Assembly (NCBI RefSeq): GCF_001636425.1
Contig: NZ_KV440954.1
Span: 1,810-41,627, forward strand
Reading direction: 5' to 3'
Source of the DNA: Heyndrickxia acidicola
GTDB lineage: Bacteria; Bacillota; Bacilli; Bacillales; Bacillaceae_C
DNA length: 39,818 nt
Shown here: piece by piece, positions 1-8,071 of the stretch
Position numbering within the stretch: position 1 is the stretch's first letter
Layout of the letters: every line of letters starts with the position of its first letter
Notes under the pieces: generated by a model
What the model was told of the DNA's origin: nothing
Databases searched by the model: none
What the model saw: only the letters and a program-made list of their open reading frames with translations
Translations under genes and position numbers: made by a program

Positions 1-80
1 TAAATTCTTCTTCGAGCTCCAATATTTTCATTCAACTTGCTCCGTCCTATTCGTTATAATAAAAACAGGAGTGATTAAGA

Positions 81-191
81 ATGGAAAAAATAGTAACGTT
101 ACTAGAATCCATACGAGAAGAAATTAATAAAGTTCATTCAGATATAATTCTGATAGATACAGATTTGAAAGGATTGCTTTATGAAAAATAA
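81..191 (+). CDS. Short ORF coupled to des, weakly Spo0E-like
   Basis: A 36-residue frame starts at ATG 81 behind a good ribosome site (AGGAGTG at about 67-73). Its stop overlaps the first codons of the desaturase gene (start at 181), so the two are probably translationally coupled. The sequence has a heptad-like pattern (LLESIREEINKV, then DLKGLLYEK) that faintly recalls the two-helix Spo0E family of Spo0A-phosphate phosphatases. The SQxLD signature of that family is not present and the linker is short, so the resemblance may be chance. Start and coupling are well supported; the function is not. Confidence 0.4.
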   Translation: MEKIVTLLESIREEINKVHSDIILIDTDLKGLLYEK

Positions 192-1179
192 AAAAATTGA
201 ATTAAGAGAAAAAGTTAAGCCTTTTGAAAAGGCTATTGATAAAAGAGCTTATAAACAAATTTTAAATACATTTTTGCCTTTCCTTGTTTTATGGATTCTT
301 GCTTATGAGGGTTTAAAGGTTTCATTTTGGCTTTCTTTGCCTATTTCGATTATCAATGCGGGGTTTTTGGTCCGAATATTTATTATTTTTCATGATTGCA
401 CCCATCAGTCTTTCTTCAAAAGTCACAAGGCCAATAAAATTTTGGGAACCATTTGCGGTATTTTCACTCATTTCCCTTTTGAAAAGTGGAAACGGGAACA
501 TTCGATTCATCATGCAACCAGTGGCAATTTAGACAAAAGAGGCATCGGAGATATATGGATGATGACGGTGGATGAATTTAAAACAGCATCCCGTTGGACT
601 CGGTTTGCTTATCGGTTGTACCGCAATCCTTTTGTTATGTTTGTTTTAGGACCTTTATTTTTATTTCTAATCGAAAATCGTTTCAACAATAAGACTGTCA
701 AAAGAAAAGAACGCCTTAATACTTACTTGATTAATTTTTCTTTGGTTGTTATTTATCTGATTTTGATTTTTACTGTGGGTTGGAAAGCGTTGATTTGTAT
801 CCAAGTTCCCATTTTATTCTTATCAGGTATGCTCGGTATTTGGCTTTTTTATGTCCAACATCAATTTGAAGATTCTTATTTCGAAGAACAAAGCAAATGG
901 GATTATGTAAAGTCTGCTGTCGAAGGAAGCTCTTTTTACAAACTTCCCCGAATCCTTCAATGGCTGACAGGTAACATAGGTTATCATCATGTTCATCACT
1001 TGTCCCCAAGAGTACCTAATTACTCTTTAGAACAAGCACATAATTCAACACCTCCCCTTCATCATGTTACAACAATTACATTGCTTACAAGTTTGAAATG
1101 TCTTCGATTTCACTTGTTCAACGAAAAAGATAAATCGTTTATAAGTTTTAAACAATTCAAATCTATGACCGAAAATTAA
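181..1179 (+). CDS. des: Acyl-lipid desaturase (Des-type, delta-5)
   Basis: Integral membrane di-iron desaturase of 332 residues that introduces a double bond into phospholipid acyl chains and keeps membranes fluid after cold shock. The three histidine boxes are intact: HDCTH (residues 71-75), HSIHH (107-111) and HHVHH (269-273). Hydrophobic segments lie around 30-70, 150-165 and 182-222. Long stretches match what I remember of Bacillus subtilis Des, such as NLDKRGIGDIWM and AYRLYRNPF, and the length is close to its 352 residues. In B. subtilis the gene is switched on by the DesK/DesR two-component system; no such pair is next to it here. It is preceded by a short coupled ORF and followed by a strong terminator. 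With cspC downstream it forms a cold-adaptation pair. Confidence 0.93.
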   Translation: MKNKKIELREKVKPFEKAIDKRAYKQILNTFLPFLVLWILAYEGLKVSFWLSLPISIINAGFLVRIFIIFHDCTHQSFFKSHKANKILGTICGIFTHFPFEKWKREHSIHHATSGNLDKRGIGDIWMMTVDEFKTASRWTRFAYRLYRNPFVMFVLGPLFLFLIENRFNNKTVKRKERLNTYLINFSLVVIYLILIFTVGWKALICIQVPILFLSGMLGIWLFYVQHQFEDSYFEEQSKWDYVKSAVEGSSFYKLPRILQWLTGNIGYHHVHHLSPRVPNYSLEQAHNSTPPLHHVTTITLLTSLKCLRFHLFNEKDKSFISFKQFKSMTEN

Positions 1180-1213
1180 CCAAAAAAGGCACTTCTAAAG
1201 TGCCTTTTTTGGT
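1180..1213 (+). terminator. Rho-independent terminator after des
   Basis: The stem AAAAAAGGCACTT / AAGTGCCTTTTTT with a three-base loop directly follows the des stop codon and ends in a T-run. The A-run on the other side makes it potentially bidirectional. Confidence 0.9.
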
Positions 1214-1275
1214 TAATTTTCCTGTTTTTTGGTCCACTTTTAAAACACCTGTAGATAATATATAAGGATGATTTT

Positions 1276-1407
1276 ATGAGGAAAATAAGTGTTTATTACG
1301 ATGCAGAATTAAAATCGGATTTAAAACCTATATCCGACAGTCAGAAGCAGATTGAGGGTTTAGCTAAACTGGAGCAAAGACTAATAAGTACGAAGCTAGA
1401 GAAATGA
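1276..1407 (+). CDS. Hypothetical small protein (43 aa)
   Basis: Frame of 43 residues beginning MRKISVYYDAEL, with a ribosome site AAGGATG six bases ahead of ATG 1276. The start is amphipathic and the C-terminal half is predicted helical and charged (SQKQIEGLAKLEQRL). It is closed by a hairpin. I do not recognise the family. It stands alone between two hairpins, so it would be a monocistronic unit. Confidence 0.45.
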   Translation: MRKISVYYDAELKSDLKPISDSQKQIEGLAKLEQRLISTKLEK

Positions 1408-1408
1408 G

Positions 1409-1432
1409 AAAGACCACCCTAAGGTGGTCTTC
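1409..1432 (+). terminator. Hairpin, probable terminator
   Basis: AAGACCACC / GGTGGTCTT stem with a four-base loop, starting two bases after the stop of the 43-residue ORF. The T-run is short (CTTCT), so termination may be weak. Confidence 0.5.
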
Positions 1433-1979
1433 TGATGAAACACAGAACCCTTCTTATGTAGGCGGGAAGACGTGGGTCTTCCCTTTCGGGTTGCCCCGAT
1501 GGAAGTGGCGTTTTGTTTCCAAAACTGTTCTTCCTGATTACATATTATTCAGGAGTTTCAGTTTGGTTCCTGCTTATTAAAATTGTGTATCTGACTAGGA
1601 TATGGTGTGTGGATTCTGTTAAGTTATGATACCAAAAATAAAAAAACCATCCCCAGAGGTAAGGCGGTTTTTTATATGAATTCGGTATTGCAGAGGTGGA
1701 ATTATTATATTCAGTACCTTTCCCTAAGTGCTTGTCAATGGTACTGGTGCTGGAACAATTTTATGACACTAATGATATATAAGGGGTTTTGCATTTCAAC
1801 TCTAAAATATAGCGAAAAACACCATTTTCACCTATACAAAATACAGTTTTAACCTAGCATTGCACTAACCTGCCCTTTAGCTGAAGAAGACAAAATGATT
1901 TACAGCATCAATTCCACAGGTTAACACAGGCACCATTACGTTAAAATCAAAAGTAATATTTCAGCTAAAGTTCGGTAAT
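1433..1979. other. Intergenic stretch without a convincing gene
   Basis: About 550 bases with no supported coding frame. Visible structures are a GGGAAGAC / GTCTTCCC-like hairpin near 1464-1483 with GC-rich flanks, and an AAAAAACC / GGTTTTTT stem near 1637-1673 that looks like a terminator. A short ACTAACCTGCCCTTTAG element lies at about 1863-1880 and belongs to a dispersed family (see 2588). The GC-rich part at 1455-1515 could be a small structured RNA, but I cannot name a class. Confidence 0.4.
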
Positions 1980-2008
1980 TTGCACACTTTTCCGTTTTCT
2001 GTTATGAT
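1980..2008 (+). promoter_or_regulatory. Promoter of cspC with long leader
   Basis: TTGCAC (1980-1985) and TATGAT (2003-2008) with a 17-base spacer. The mRNA would start near 2015, leaving a 5' leader of about 115 bases before the cspC start. Long leaders are typical of cold-shock genes, where RNA folding controls translation with temperature. Confidence 0.65.
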
Positions 2009-2128
2009 AATAAAGAATTATTTTTGTTCGGTGTAAAGGATAGTATAAGTATCGACTTTTCATCTTGATGATCACTTTGGGCAAGGATAGTAATACATTG
2101 TGTGGTTACACACTAGGAGGCAACAACA

Positions 2129-2329
2129 ATGGAACAAGGTACAGTTAAATGGTTTAATTCAGAAAAAGGTTTTGGATTTATCGAACGTGAAAATGGAGAC
2201 GATGTATTCGTTCACTTCTCTGCTATCCAAAGTGAAGGTTTCAAATCTTTAGATGAAGGTCAAAAAGTAACATTTGACGTTGAGCAAGGTGCTCGTGGAG
2301 CTCAAGCTGCTAACGTTCAAAAAGCTTAA
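2129..2329 (+). CDS. cspC: Cold-shock protein, CspC type
   Basis: A single cold-shock domain of 66 residues, a five-stranded OB fold that binds single-stranded nucleic acid and acts as an RNA chaperone. RNP1 (KGFGFIE) and RNP2 (VFVHF) are intact. The start [10 protein letters not shown] and the ending [13 protein letters not shown] match the CspC branch of Bacillus rather than CspB or CspD. A strong ribosome site (AGGAGG, about 2115) precedes the ATG and a perfect terminator follows. The codons are those of a highly expressed gene. Its closeness to des suggests a shared role in growth at low temperature. Confidence 0.93.
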   Translation: MEQGTVKWFNSEKGFGFIERENGDDVFVHFSAIQSEGFKSLDEGQKVTFDVEQGARGAQAANVQKA

Positions 2330-2347
2330 TCTAAATAAAATTATACA

Positions 2348-2379
2348 AACAGGCTCTATATATAGAGCCTGTTTTTTTA
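2348..2379 (+). terminator. Terminator of cspC
   Basis: Self-complementary stem ACAGGCTCTA / TAGAGCCTGT followed by seven Ts, shortly after the cspC stop. Confidence 0.9.
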
Positions 2380-2639
2380 TGTATTTCTGGGATCATACTC
2401 AATAAAACACCCTACTCAATGAGTGAGTAGGGATATGATACAGGTACTGTAAAATGATTTAAAACTTAAAAGGTTGACTACAGTATAACATACAGATTGA
2501 CAATATGCGGAGTTTTGAATGATTATCTTTCATCCACCATTCAAATATTACTATTATTAATTTGAATTTATGCATACTTTTTCTTCAACTAACCTGCCCG
2601 TTAGCCATCCATGAAGCGCAAAAATCAACGCTTCACCAC
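2380..2639. other. Intergenic stretch between cspC and the IS110 element
   Basis: No gene seen. It contains a hairpin CCCTACTCA / TGAGTAGGG at about 2411-2433 without a T-run, and near 2588-2604 the short palindromic element CTAAC-ctgccc-GTTAG that recurs in degenerate form near 1866, 35883, 36168 and 36952. Confidence 0.5.
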
Positions 2640-2649
2640 AAAGAATGAA

Positions 2650-2862
2650 AATGTTCTAGATCCGTCAATACTGATTCTACGGCTGGGAGAGGAAGGTCGA
2701 TACACTATGGTGCGTTAGAGCCCATCCGTTAGTCTGACTCCACCGACCACGGTGCACCACTGACTGTCGCTCCCTTACGGGAAGCACACATGGTAGATTA
2801 ATCCTATTTTGGTTGTTGCACCAGCCTCTAATTATCATGTTCGCCGTAGAAAGGATGTTTTC
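2650..2862 (+). ncRNA. Candidate bridge RNA region of the IS110 element
   Basis: Non-coding left end of the element, between the A/T-rich flank and the transposase ribosome site at about 2849. It is GC-richer than its surroundings and holds several complementary blocks. Placement upstream of the transposase agrees with the IS110 group, in which the bridge RNA lies at the left end. I infer its presence from family knowledge and position; loops and guide sequences were not resolved by eye. Confidence 0.4.
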
Positions 2863-2863
2863 A

Positions 2864-4087
2864 ATGGATGTAGTCATTGAAAGAGCATGCGGTATGGATG
2901 TCCATAAGGACAATATTACTGCATGTATTTTGACACCTGAAGGAAAGGAGATTCAAACGTTCTCTACTAAAACTGTATTTCTACTACAGTTGGTTGACTG
3001 GATTAAACAACATAATTGTACCCATGTCGCCATGGAGAGCACGAGTGTTTATTGGAAGCCTATTGTGAATTTACTAGAAGCTGAGGATATTGAGTTTTTA
3101 GTGGTGAATGCTCAACATATGAAGGCAGTTCCCGGACGAAAGACAGATGTGAAAGATGCAGAATGGATCGCAAAGCTTCTTCGCCATGGACTACTTAAAG
3201 CCAGTTATATCCCTGACTGAAATCAACGTGAATTGCGTGAACTCGTTCGATATCGTCGAAGTATTATCGAGGAACGTGCCAGACAACATAATCGAATCCA
3301 AAAAGTGTTAGAAGGTGCGAATATTAAGTTGGGATCTGTGGTTTCAGATGTGTTGGGTGTTTCAGCAAGAGATATGCTTGATGCCATTGCCGAGGGTGAA
3401 GAGGACCCTGAAAAACTAGCAAACTTGGCTCGACGCACCATGAAAAAGAAGAAAGAAGAACTGGAACTCGCCCTAAAAGGCTATATCAATTCTCATCAAC
3501 GACTTATGTTAAAAACAATTTTAGGTCATATAGATTTTCTTACTGAGCAGATTGAGATGCTTGATAAAGAAGTTGCGGACAGAGTCAGATCCCATCAAGA
3601 AGATGTGGCTCGACTGGATTCTATTCCTGGTATAGCGACTAGAATGGCTGAACAAATCCTATCTGAAATTGGGACTGATGTAAAGAAACAATTCCCTACT
3701 GCAGCTCATATGTGTTCGTGGGCAGGATTGGTTCCAGGTCATAACGAAAGTGCGGGGAAAAGAAAATCAGCCAAAACTAAAAAAGGAAATAAATATTTAA
3801 GATCGGCCTTAACCGAAGCAGCTCATTCAGTAAGAGGATCCAAAAACTATCTCGGAGCACTGTATAGGCGTACAGCATCTCGAAAAGGCAAAAAACGTGC
3901 AGGTATTGTAGTCGCTCACGCAATGTTACGTATCTCCTATTATCTTTTGACTCGAAAAGAAATGTATGTAGACTTAGGCGAAGACTACTTTGATAAGCAA
4001 AGACAACAATCAATCGTTCGGCATTCACTAAAAAGACTTGAAAGTTTAGGATATACAGTTACGCTAGTGGAACCTAAAGCATCTTAA
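2864..4087 (+). pseudogene. IS110-family transposase with in-frame TGA
   Basis: A DEDD-type recombinase of about 407 residues, interrupted by TGA at 3218-3220. Both halves are in the same frame and read through smoothly (AGYIPD-stop-type junction: SYIPD, stop, NQRELRELVRYR), so one base change, most simply CGA to TGA, explains the break. The N-terminal RuvC-like domain shows GMDVHKD, AMESTSVYW and RKTDVKDAEW, which carry the acidic residues. The C-terminal domain shows SIPGI, SWAGLVPG and the serine motif NESAGKRKS of this family. I chose ATG 2864 because AAAGGATG lies eight bases ahead. Opal read-through or reinitiation at a later codon cannot be ruled out. Confidence 0.85.
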
Positions 4088-4477
4088 TCCAGTCACGATT
4101 CTAAACCATAAATACTATTTGGCGCTCTCCCCTTTTTAAAAAGTAAATGAGCTGCGTCTTCTTAAGTATTGCCTTTTTTCTATAATTGCAGAAGTTTATT
4201 TTCATGGTAGTTTAATTAAATGAGACATAAATGATTATAATTCGTTCAATTCCTTATCTATCTATGAGAAAATAAAATAAACTACTCTCGTCTTGTTTGA
4301 TATGTACATAGAAAATCCCTTTTGTGGGTTGTCACGGTAACCCATTGCCCTTAAACTGTCTTGCTAATAACTAGTGGATGATTCTTTTACTTTAAAATAT
4401 CAGAGGTTATTTATCGGAAAAAATGTGTTTCAATATTTTCAAAAACTAAGGTATATCTGTAAAGGAGTATCCATTTA
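4088..4477. other. Intergenic, no gene seen
   Basis: The right flank of the IS110 element followed by A/T-rich DNA. It contains a hairpin TGGGTT / AACCCA at about 4324-4344 and an AAAGGAG ribosome site at about 4460 serving the next gene. No other feature is supported. Confidence 0.5.
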
Positions 4478-5518
4478 ATGCTGAATTTATCAACTATAAT
4501 TGAGCAATTCCCTGACCTCAAAGGTGTATTAGAGAAAACACTTTCAATTTTTAAAGAAGCTTCTTTACCATTGACAGAAGAAGATATAAAAATTTTTTTG
4601 CTTGAATTTAATGAGCAATTTGATGATGATAAAAATTTGGAAGAACAAATAGATACCTTTGCTAAGAAAAAAATTAAAGAAATCAAAAATCACTCTTTGT
4701 CGATGGAATTAAGAAATTATGCAAACATTGACCTATTTGATTCTTTATTTTCTGAAGAAAATATGAATCCTCTTGCTGAAAATATGAGTTCTTTAGTAGT
4801 TGAAGGCAATCTTGAGCCCTTTCTTTTTAAATTGAAAAGCCTACACAATGAATTAACAAGAGAACTTGAAATTTTCGAGCACATTGATATTGAAACAAAT
4901 ATAAAATCTTTAGATTTTTACTCAAAAAGAAAAGAAATCCAAAATATGTTTTTAAATGAGAAATGGTTTCCAGACATAAATCTTGAACCAAAAATAATAG
5001 TCGAGTTACTACATCATTATAGAGAACAACCAACACAATTTCTTAAAACATCCTATATGAATCAAGAAATGATAAATATGTACAATGAGGAAACTGTTTT
5101 TCGTTGGTACGATGAATGGTCTAAAGAAAGTACGTTATCGGAAGAGTTAATTATACTAAAAACAGCTATTGAATCACATTTTAAGAAGGAATATATAATT
5201 TCTATTCATCTTATAATCCCCCGAATTGAAAGCTTAATTGTTTCTGTAAATAAATTAAAGGGGAATGTAGACTTTAAAGATTTAAGAAAGGTAATTGGGG
5301 AAAAAAAAAGACATACGTTAAGCAGAAGCAAGGTTCTTCTCTTAGAAATTTGCATTAAATATCTTAATAAAACATTTCTAAATTCATTTGAACATGGCAG
5401 AGAAAATTTTCTAAATAGAAATTCTGTCCTTCATGGTGCTTATAAAGGAACGTTTACTGAAGTTGAATCGCTTAAGCTCCTTGCATTTTATAATTTACTT
5501 TTTGAAGTTTTGAAGTGA
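4478..5518 (+). CDS. HEPN-motif protein, possible abortive-infection RNase
   Basis: A 346-residue, largely helical protein without membrane segments. Near the C terminus the block FLNRNSVLHGAYKGTFTE carries R314 and H319 (Rx4H), and the RN..LHG form is seen in many HEPN-fold nucleases of toxin-antitoxin and phage-defence systems. The following helix (SLKLLAFYNLLFEVL) fits the last helix of that fold. The N-terminal two thirds are not recognised. It is a single-gene unit in accessory DNA, next to an IS element and just outside the backbone repeat at 5561, a usual place for defence genes. The RNase activity is inference from one short motif. Confidence 0.6.
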   Translation: MLNLSTIIEQFPDLKGVLEKTLSIFKEASLPLTEEDIKIFLLEFNEQFDDDKNLEEQIDTFAKKKIKEIKNHSLSMELRNYANIDLFDSLFSEENMNPLAENMSSLVVEGNLEPFLFKLKSLHNELTRELEIFEHIDIETNIKSLDFYSKRKEIQNMFLNEKWFPDINLEPKIIVELLHHYREQPTQFLKTSYMNQEMINMYNEETVFRWYDEWSKESTLSEELIILKTAIESHFKKEYIISIHLIIPRIESLIVSVNKLKGNVDFKDLRKVIGEKKRHTLSRSKVLLLEICIKYLNKTFLNSFEHGRENFLNRNSVLHGAYKGTFTEVESLKLLAFYNLLFEVLK

Positions 5519-5560
5519 AGTGGAAAAACCCCATAAAGCCTCTGGAAAATTGGCATAAAT

Positions 5561-5633
5561 AAAGATGATCTTCCTAATATAAATAATGATAATAATATTA
5601 ATGCTAATAACGAAGTTTTATGAACGAATTGAG
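5561..5633 (+). repeat. 73-bp direct repeat, left copy
   Basis: Matches 35701-35773 at 68 of 73 positions in the same orientation, offset by exactly 30,140 bases. It begins AAAGATGATCTT, passes through an A/T-rich core with AATAATATTAATGCTAATAA, and ends TTTTATGAACGAATTGAG. The two copies bracket all replication, partition and transfer genes. It may be an attachment site, a duplicated centromere or a recombination scar. Confidence 0.85.
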
Positions 5634-5655
5634 CCCTTCTAAGGGCTTGTTTTAT
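5632..5655 (+). terminator. Terminator at the edge of the left repeat
   Basis: AGCCCTT-ct-AAGGGCT followed by TTGTTTTAT. No clear upstream gene in the repeat itself; it could end transcription from the HEPN gene. Confidence 0.65.
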
Positions 5656-5667
5656 ATCCTAAAAAAA

Positions 5668-5697
5668 AATAATAATATAAATATTAATGTTAATAAT
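5668..5697. repeat. Hexad array (AATRTT family)
   Basis: Run of AATAAT, ATAAAT, ATTAATGTTAAT and AAT units just right of the left 73-bp repeat. It belongs to the dispersed family centred on AATATTAATGTTAATAAT that recurs in at least nine other places in the backbone. Confidence 0.6.
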
Positions 5698-5719
5698 AAT
5701 AATAAGATGACGAATATAT

Positions 5720-5818
5720 ATGAAAAAATTTAAAGCTGTAAATAAAAGAAATGGTTGTGAATTTGTTCTTACATTCTTAGAAGATGGAATATTGTTATCA
5801 TTCGATAACGTTCAATAA
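5720..5818 (+). CDS. Hypothetical 32-aa peptide
   Basis: Frame from ATG 5720 beginning MKKFKAVNKRNGCEFV and ending in TAA. The ribosome site is poor (AAGATGACG ten or more bases upstream). It may be a relic or a minor peptide. Listed because it directly follows a hexad array, as some other backbone genes do. Confidence 0.25.
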   Translation: MKKFKAVNKRNGCEFVLTFLEDGILLSFDNVQ

Positions 5819-5886
5819 CTTGTATTGTTGAAGGGATCATGTGGAAAGATGTTTTTGCGAAATTTCATGTATCAGCAATCTAAAAA

Positions 5887-5916
5887 AATAGCCTTTCTTG
5901 TTAAAAGAAGGCTTAA
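5887..5916 (-). terminator. Possible leftward terminator
   Basis: Read on the minus strand, the stem GCCTTCTT / AGAAAGGC is followed by TATTTTTTT. It would end leftward transcripts from the XRE gene region. Confidence 0.45.
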
Positions 5917-5986
5917 GGATTGGAACTTAATGAGTAAATAAAAAGAGATTCGAGCTTTCTATATTTTGACATATTTACGCATTTAA

Positions 5987-6246
5987 GTAAACTATTTCAC
6001 CAAAAATAAGTTTACCAGAAGTTCTTTTGAAACGTATGAGAATTGGAAGCAAAAAAGAATAGAGTATTTTGTATGTGTAAGACATATCCCTAAGGTTGAA
6101 ATTCAAGAAGGAAAAAGACAATTATATATTCGTTTATGGAGAATCGAAAATTTGAAGGTAAACAGCGTGGTTTAGCCTTAAAGTTTGCAATAAAATTAGC
6201 TGAAAAGTATAAGTGCGAAATTAGACGGGAAGGGTTTAAAAAATAA
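5987..6246 (+). pseudogene. Decayed gene fragment
   Basis: Two overlapping open frames without a proper start: 5987-6175 reads NYFTKNKFTRSSFETYENW and continues to VNSVV, and 6136-6246 reads MENRKFEGKQRGLALKF and ends at TAA. Together they look like one protein split by a frameshift near 6130, in a region with coding-like composition. I do not recognise the parent family. Confidence 0.3.
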
Positions 6247-6421
6247 TACAATATTTGTGTAAAAGGTGTATCATTATTTACCTTTTTATAATTTAACCCC
6301 GTTTATGGCCGTTAAGACAATAATTAATAAGACTATATCTTTTGTTTAAAGTCTAATTGCACTTCTTTTGTTTTATTTATGATCATTCATTATACAGTTA
6401 TCATAATTATCATCTTTATTA

Positions 6422-6784
6422 TCAGTCATTTTTTATTACAATCGTTGGTTTATTAGTATCTATTACTCTATCTAAATATCTTAAAAGAAATTCTAAATCA
6501 TCATTTGAAACAAATTGACCATTATAATGATAATCAGATTCCCTTAGTATTTTTGCTAAATCTTTAGTAGGTCTATTTGGTGCTTTATCATCGGTAATTC
6601 CTAATATGTAATCAGTAGAAGTATTAAATAAATCAGCTAATTTGTTTAAATCATCTAATTTGGGTCTACGAACACCTTTTTCATAACCAGCAACTGTTGA
6701 TTTAGCCTTACCTAAATGATCTGCTACATCTTGTTGGGTTAGATGAAATGTTTTTCTTAGTTCCCTCATTCTTTGAGCAAACAT
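6422..6784 (-). CDS. XRE-family transcriptional repressor
   Basis: A 120-residue protein with an N-terminal Cro/C1-type helix-turn-helix: TQQDVADHLGKAKSTVAGYE is the recognition region and RRPKLDDLNKLADLFNTSTD completes the five-helix fold. The C-terminal part (NDDLEFLLRYLDRVI) resembles the oligomerisation tail of phage and ICE repressors. AGGT precedes the ATG. It faces leftwards while the ligase gene beyond it faces right, with about 375 bases of A/T-rich DNA between, an arrangement like an immunity region. Likely target: its own promoter and neighbouring backbone promoters. Confidence 0.85.
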   Translation of the reverse strand: MFAQRMRELRKTFHLTQQDVADHLGKAKSTVAGYEKGVRRPKLDDLNKLADLFNTSTDYILGITDDKAPNRPTKDLAKILRESDYHYNGQFVSNDDLEFLLRYLDRVIDTNKPTIVIKND

Positions 6785-7159
6785 ATATTTTACCTCCAGT
6801 ATGTTCTAATTAAACCTAATTCACAAAAATTATACTATAAGAAGTTCACTTAATGTAGTGCATAATTCATATAAAAAGACTATTTTTGTAAACAAAAGTT
6901 CGCGAAAGTTAATAATTTATTATTTATTAATTCACAATTAGAGAACTTTTAATCTGAATTAACTTACCCAAACATACGAGAAATAAACAGTTAGAATGAT
7001 TGCTAGAATAATTGATAGGAAAAAAGAGCGCACAAATCAGCAATTTATATGCTCTATTCTTATTGTTGACCAATCCATGGAATAATATACATTTGGTGTA
7101 AAAAGTTATCAAAATATTTATGAAGCCACTATGGTATTATTGATAACAGAGGTGATTGT
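6785..7159. other. Intergenic region between repressor and ligase
   Basis: A/T-rich divergent control region, no gene supported. It contains AGTTCACTTAATG near 6841, also present at the promoter at 33803, and repeated TTATTTATTAATT tracts. A ribosome site AGAGGTGATT serves the ligase gene. Confidence 0.45.
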
Positions 7160-7990
7160 ATGTATATTTCACCAATGTTATTGCATAAAGTGGATGAACC
7201 ATTTAATGATGATGAATGGATCACAGAATTAAAATTAGATGGTATTCGTTTAATTTTATCTAAATTCAATAACAAGGTCCGATTATATACACGGCATAAA
7301 AATGAGGTCACTTCAAAGTTTCCGGAACTTCTTGATATCAATATACCAGATGGAACCGTGATAGATGGAGAAATTATAGTATCAGGAGATAATGGAAAAC
7401 CTGATTTTGAAGCTATGATGGAACGATTTCAGAGTAAAAAGGCCTTATATCCTATACAATTTTGTGTTTTTGATGTAGTTTATTATAAAGGTCAAAAGGT
7501 TTCTTCATTGTCTTTAATAGAACGAAAACAGCTATTGAGTAAATTCTTGCCACAATCTGATAATGTGATACTTGTTCAGTGGATAGAAGGAAACGCCGAA
7601 GCATACTTCAATTTGGTTCAACAGCAGGATTTAGAGGGAATCGTTATGAAACGAAAAGATTCTAAATACCAAATTGATGAAAGATCGAAGGATTGGCTGA
7701 AGGTTATTAATTATAAATATGCTGATGTTTTCATTACCGGGCTAAGAAAAAATGAATTTGGTATGTTGCTAAGTATCGAATATGACAATCAAATAGAATA
7801 TGCCGGGCTAATGGAATTCATGAATCCAAAGGATAAAGCAACATTTTATAGAGTTCATAAGGAACTAATCATAGGTGAAAATAAAAATTTCTTCTATATA
7901 AAACCTCAAATAAAATGCCGGGTTAAATTTAGAAACTATACAAAGAAGGGGCTATTAAGAATTCCTTCATTTGTTGAATATATCTCATAA
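7160..7990 (+). CDS. ATP-dependent DNA ligase
   Basis: A 276-residue ligase with adenylation and OB domains. The nucleophile is K25 in the motif KLDGIR; further motifs are DGEIIV (III), FDVVYY (IIIa), EGIVMKR (IV) and WLKV (V). Its size matches the short phage and LigB-type ligases such as YoqV of phage SPbeta. Nick sealing by an element-encoded enzyme would help repair or circularise transferred DNA in the recipient. Ribosome site AGAGGTG precedes ATG 7160 and a terminator follows directly, so it is a one-gene unit. Confidence 0.9.
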   Translation: MYISPMLLHKVDEPFNDDEWITELKLDGIRLILSKFNNKVRLYTRHKNEVTSKFPELLDINIPDGTVIDGEIIVSGDNGKPDFEAMMERFQSKKALYPIQFCVFDVVYYKGQKVSSLSLIERKQLLSKFLPQSDNVILVQWIEGNAEAYFNLVQQQDLEGIVMKRKDSKYQIDERSKDWLKVINYKYADVFITGLRKNEFGMLLSIEYDNQIEYAGLMEFMNPKDKATFYRVHKELIIGENKNFFYIKPQIKCRVKFRNYTKKGLLRIPSFVEYIS

Positions 7991-8022
7991 AAAAAGCTTG
8001 GAGATTTCTCCGGGCTTTTTAT
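7989..8022 (+). terminator. Terminator of the ligase gene
   Basis: AAAAAGCTTGGAG / CTCCGGGCTTTTT with an ATTT loop, beginning at the ligase stop codon. Confidence 0.85.
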
Positions 8023-8047
8023 TCTTTATAGACAATACACTTTTTAT

Positions 8048-8071
8048 TAAAAAAACAGCCTTCAAAGGCTG
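8048..8071 (-). terminator. Terminator of the recombinase gene
   Basis: On the minus strand CAGCCTT / AAGGCTG is followed by seven or more Ts, immediately past the recombinase stop codon. Confidence 0.85.

Larger units (their letters stand above)
2640..4130 (+). mobile_element. IS110-family insertion sequence (ends not fixed)
   Basis: The transposase frame at 2864-4087 is preceded by about 200 bases of GC-richer non-coding DNA (2650-2860) unlike the flanking A/T-rich sequence. Members of the IS110 family lack terminal inverted repeats, so I cannot place the boundaries; the limits given are approximate. In this family the non-coding end encodes a bridge RNA whose two loops pair with donor and target DNA. 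Folded segments seen here include GCTCCC-ttac-GGGAAGC near 2770-2787. Because the transposase has an internal stop, the copy is probably inactive unless the stop is read through. Confidence 0.7.

Noticed and set aside
1607-1852. 81-codon frame after the 43-residue ORF
   Set aside because: No ribosome site; aromatic-rich, unlikely sequence; overlaps a terminator-like stem.
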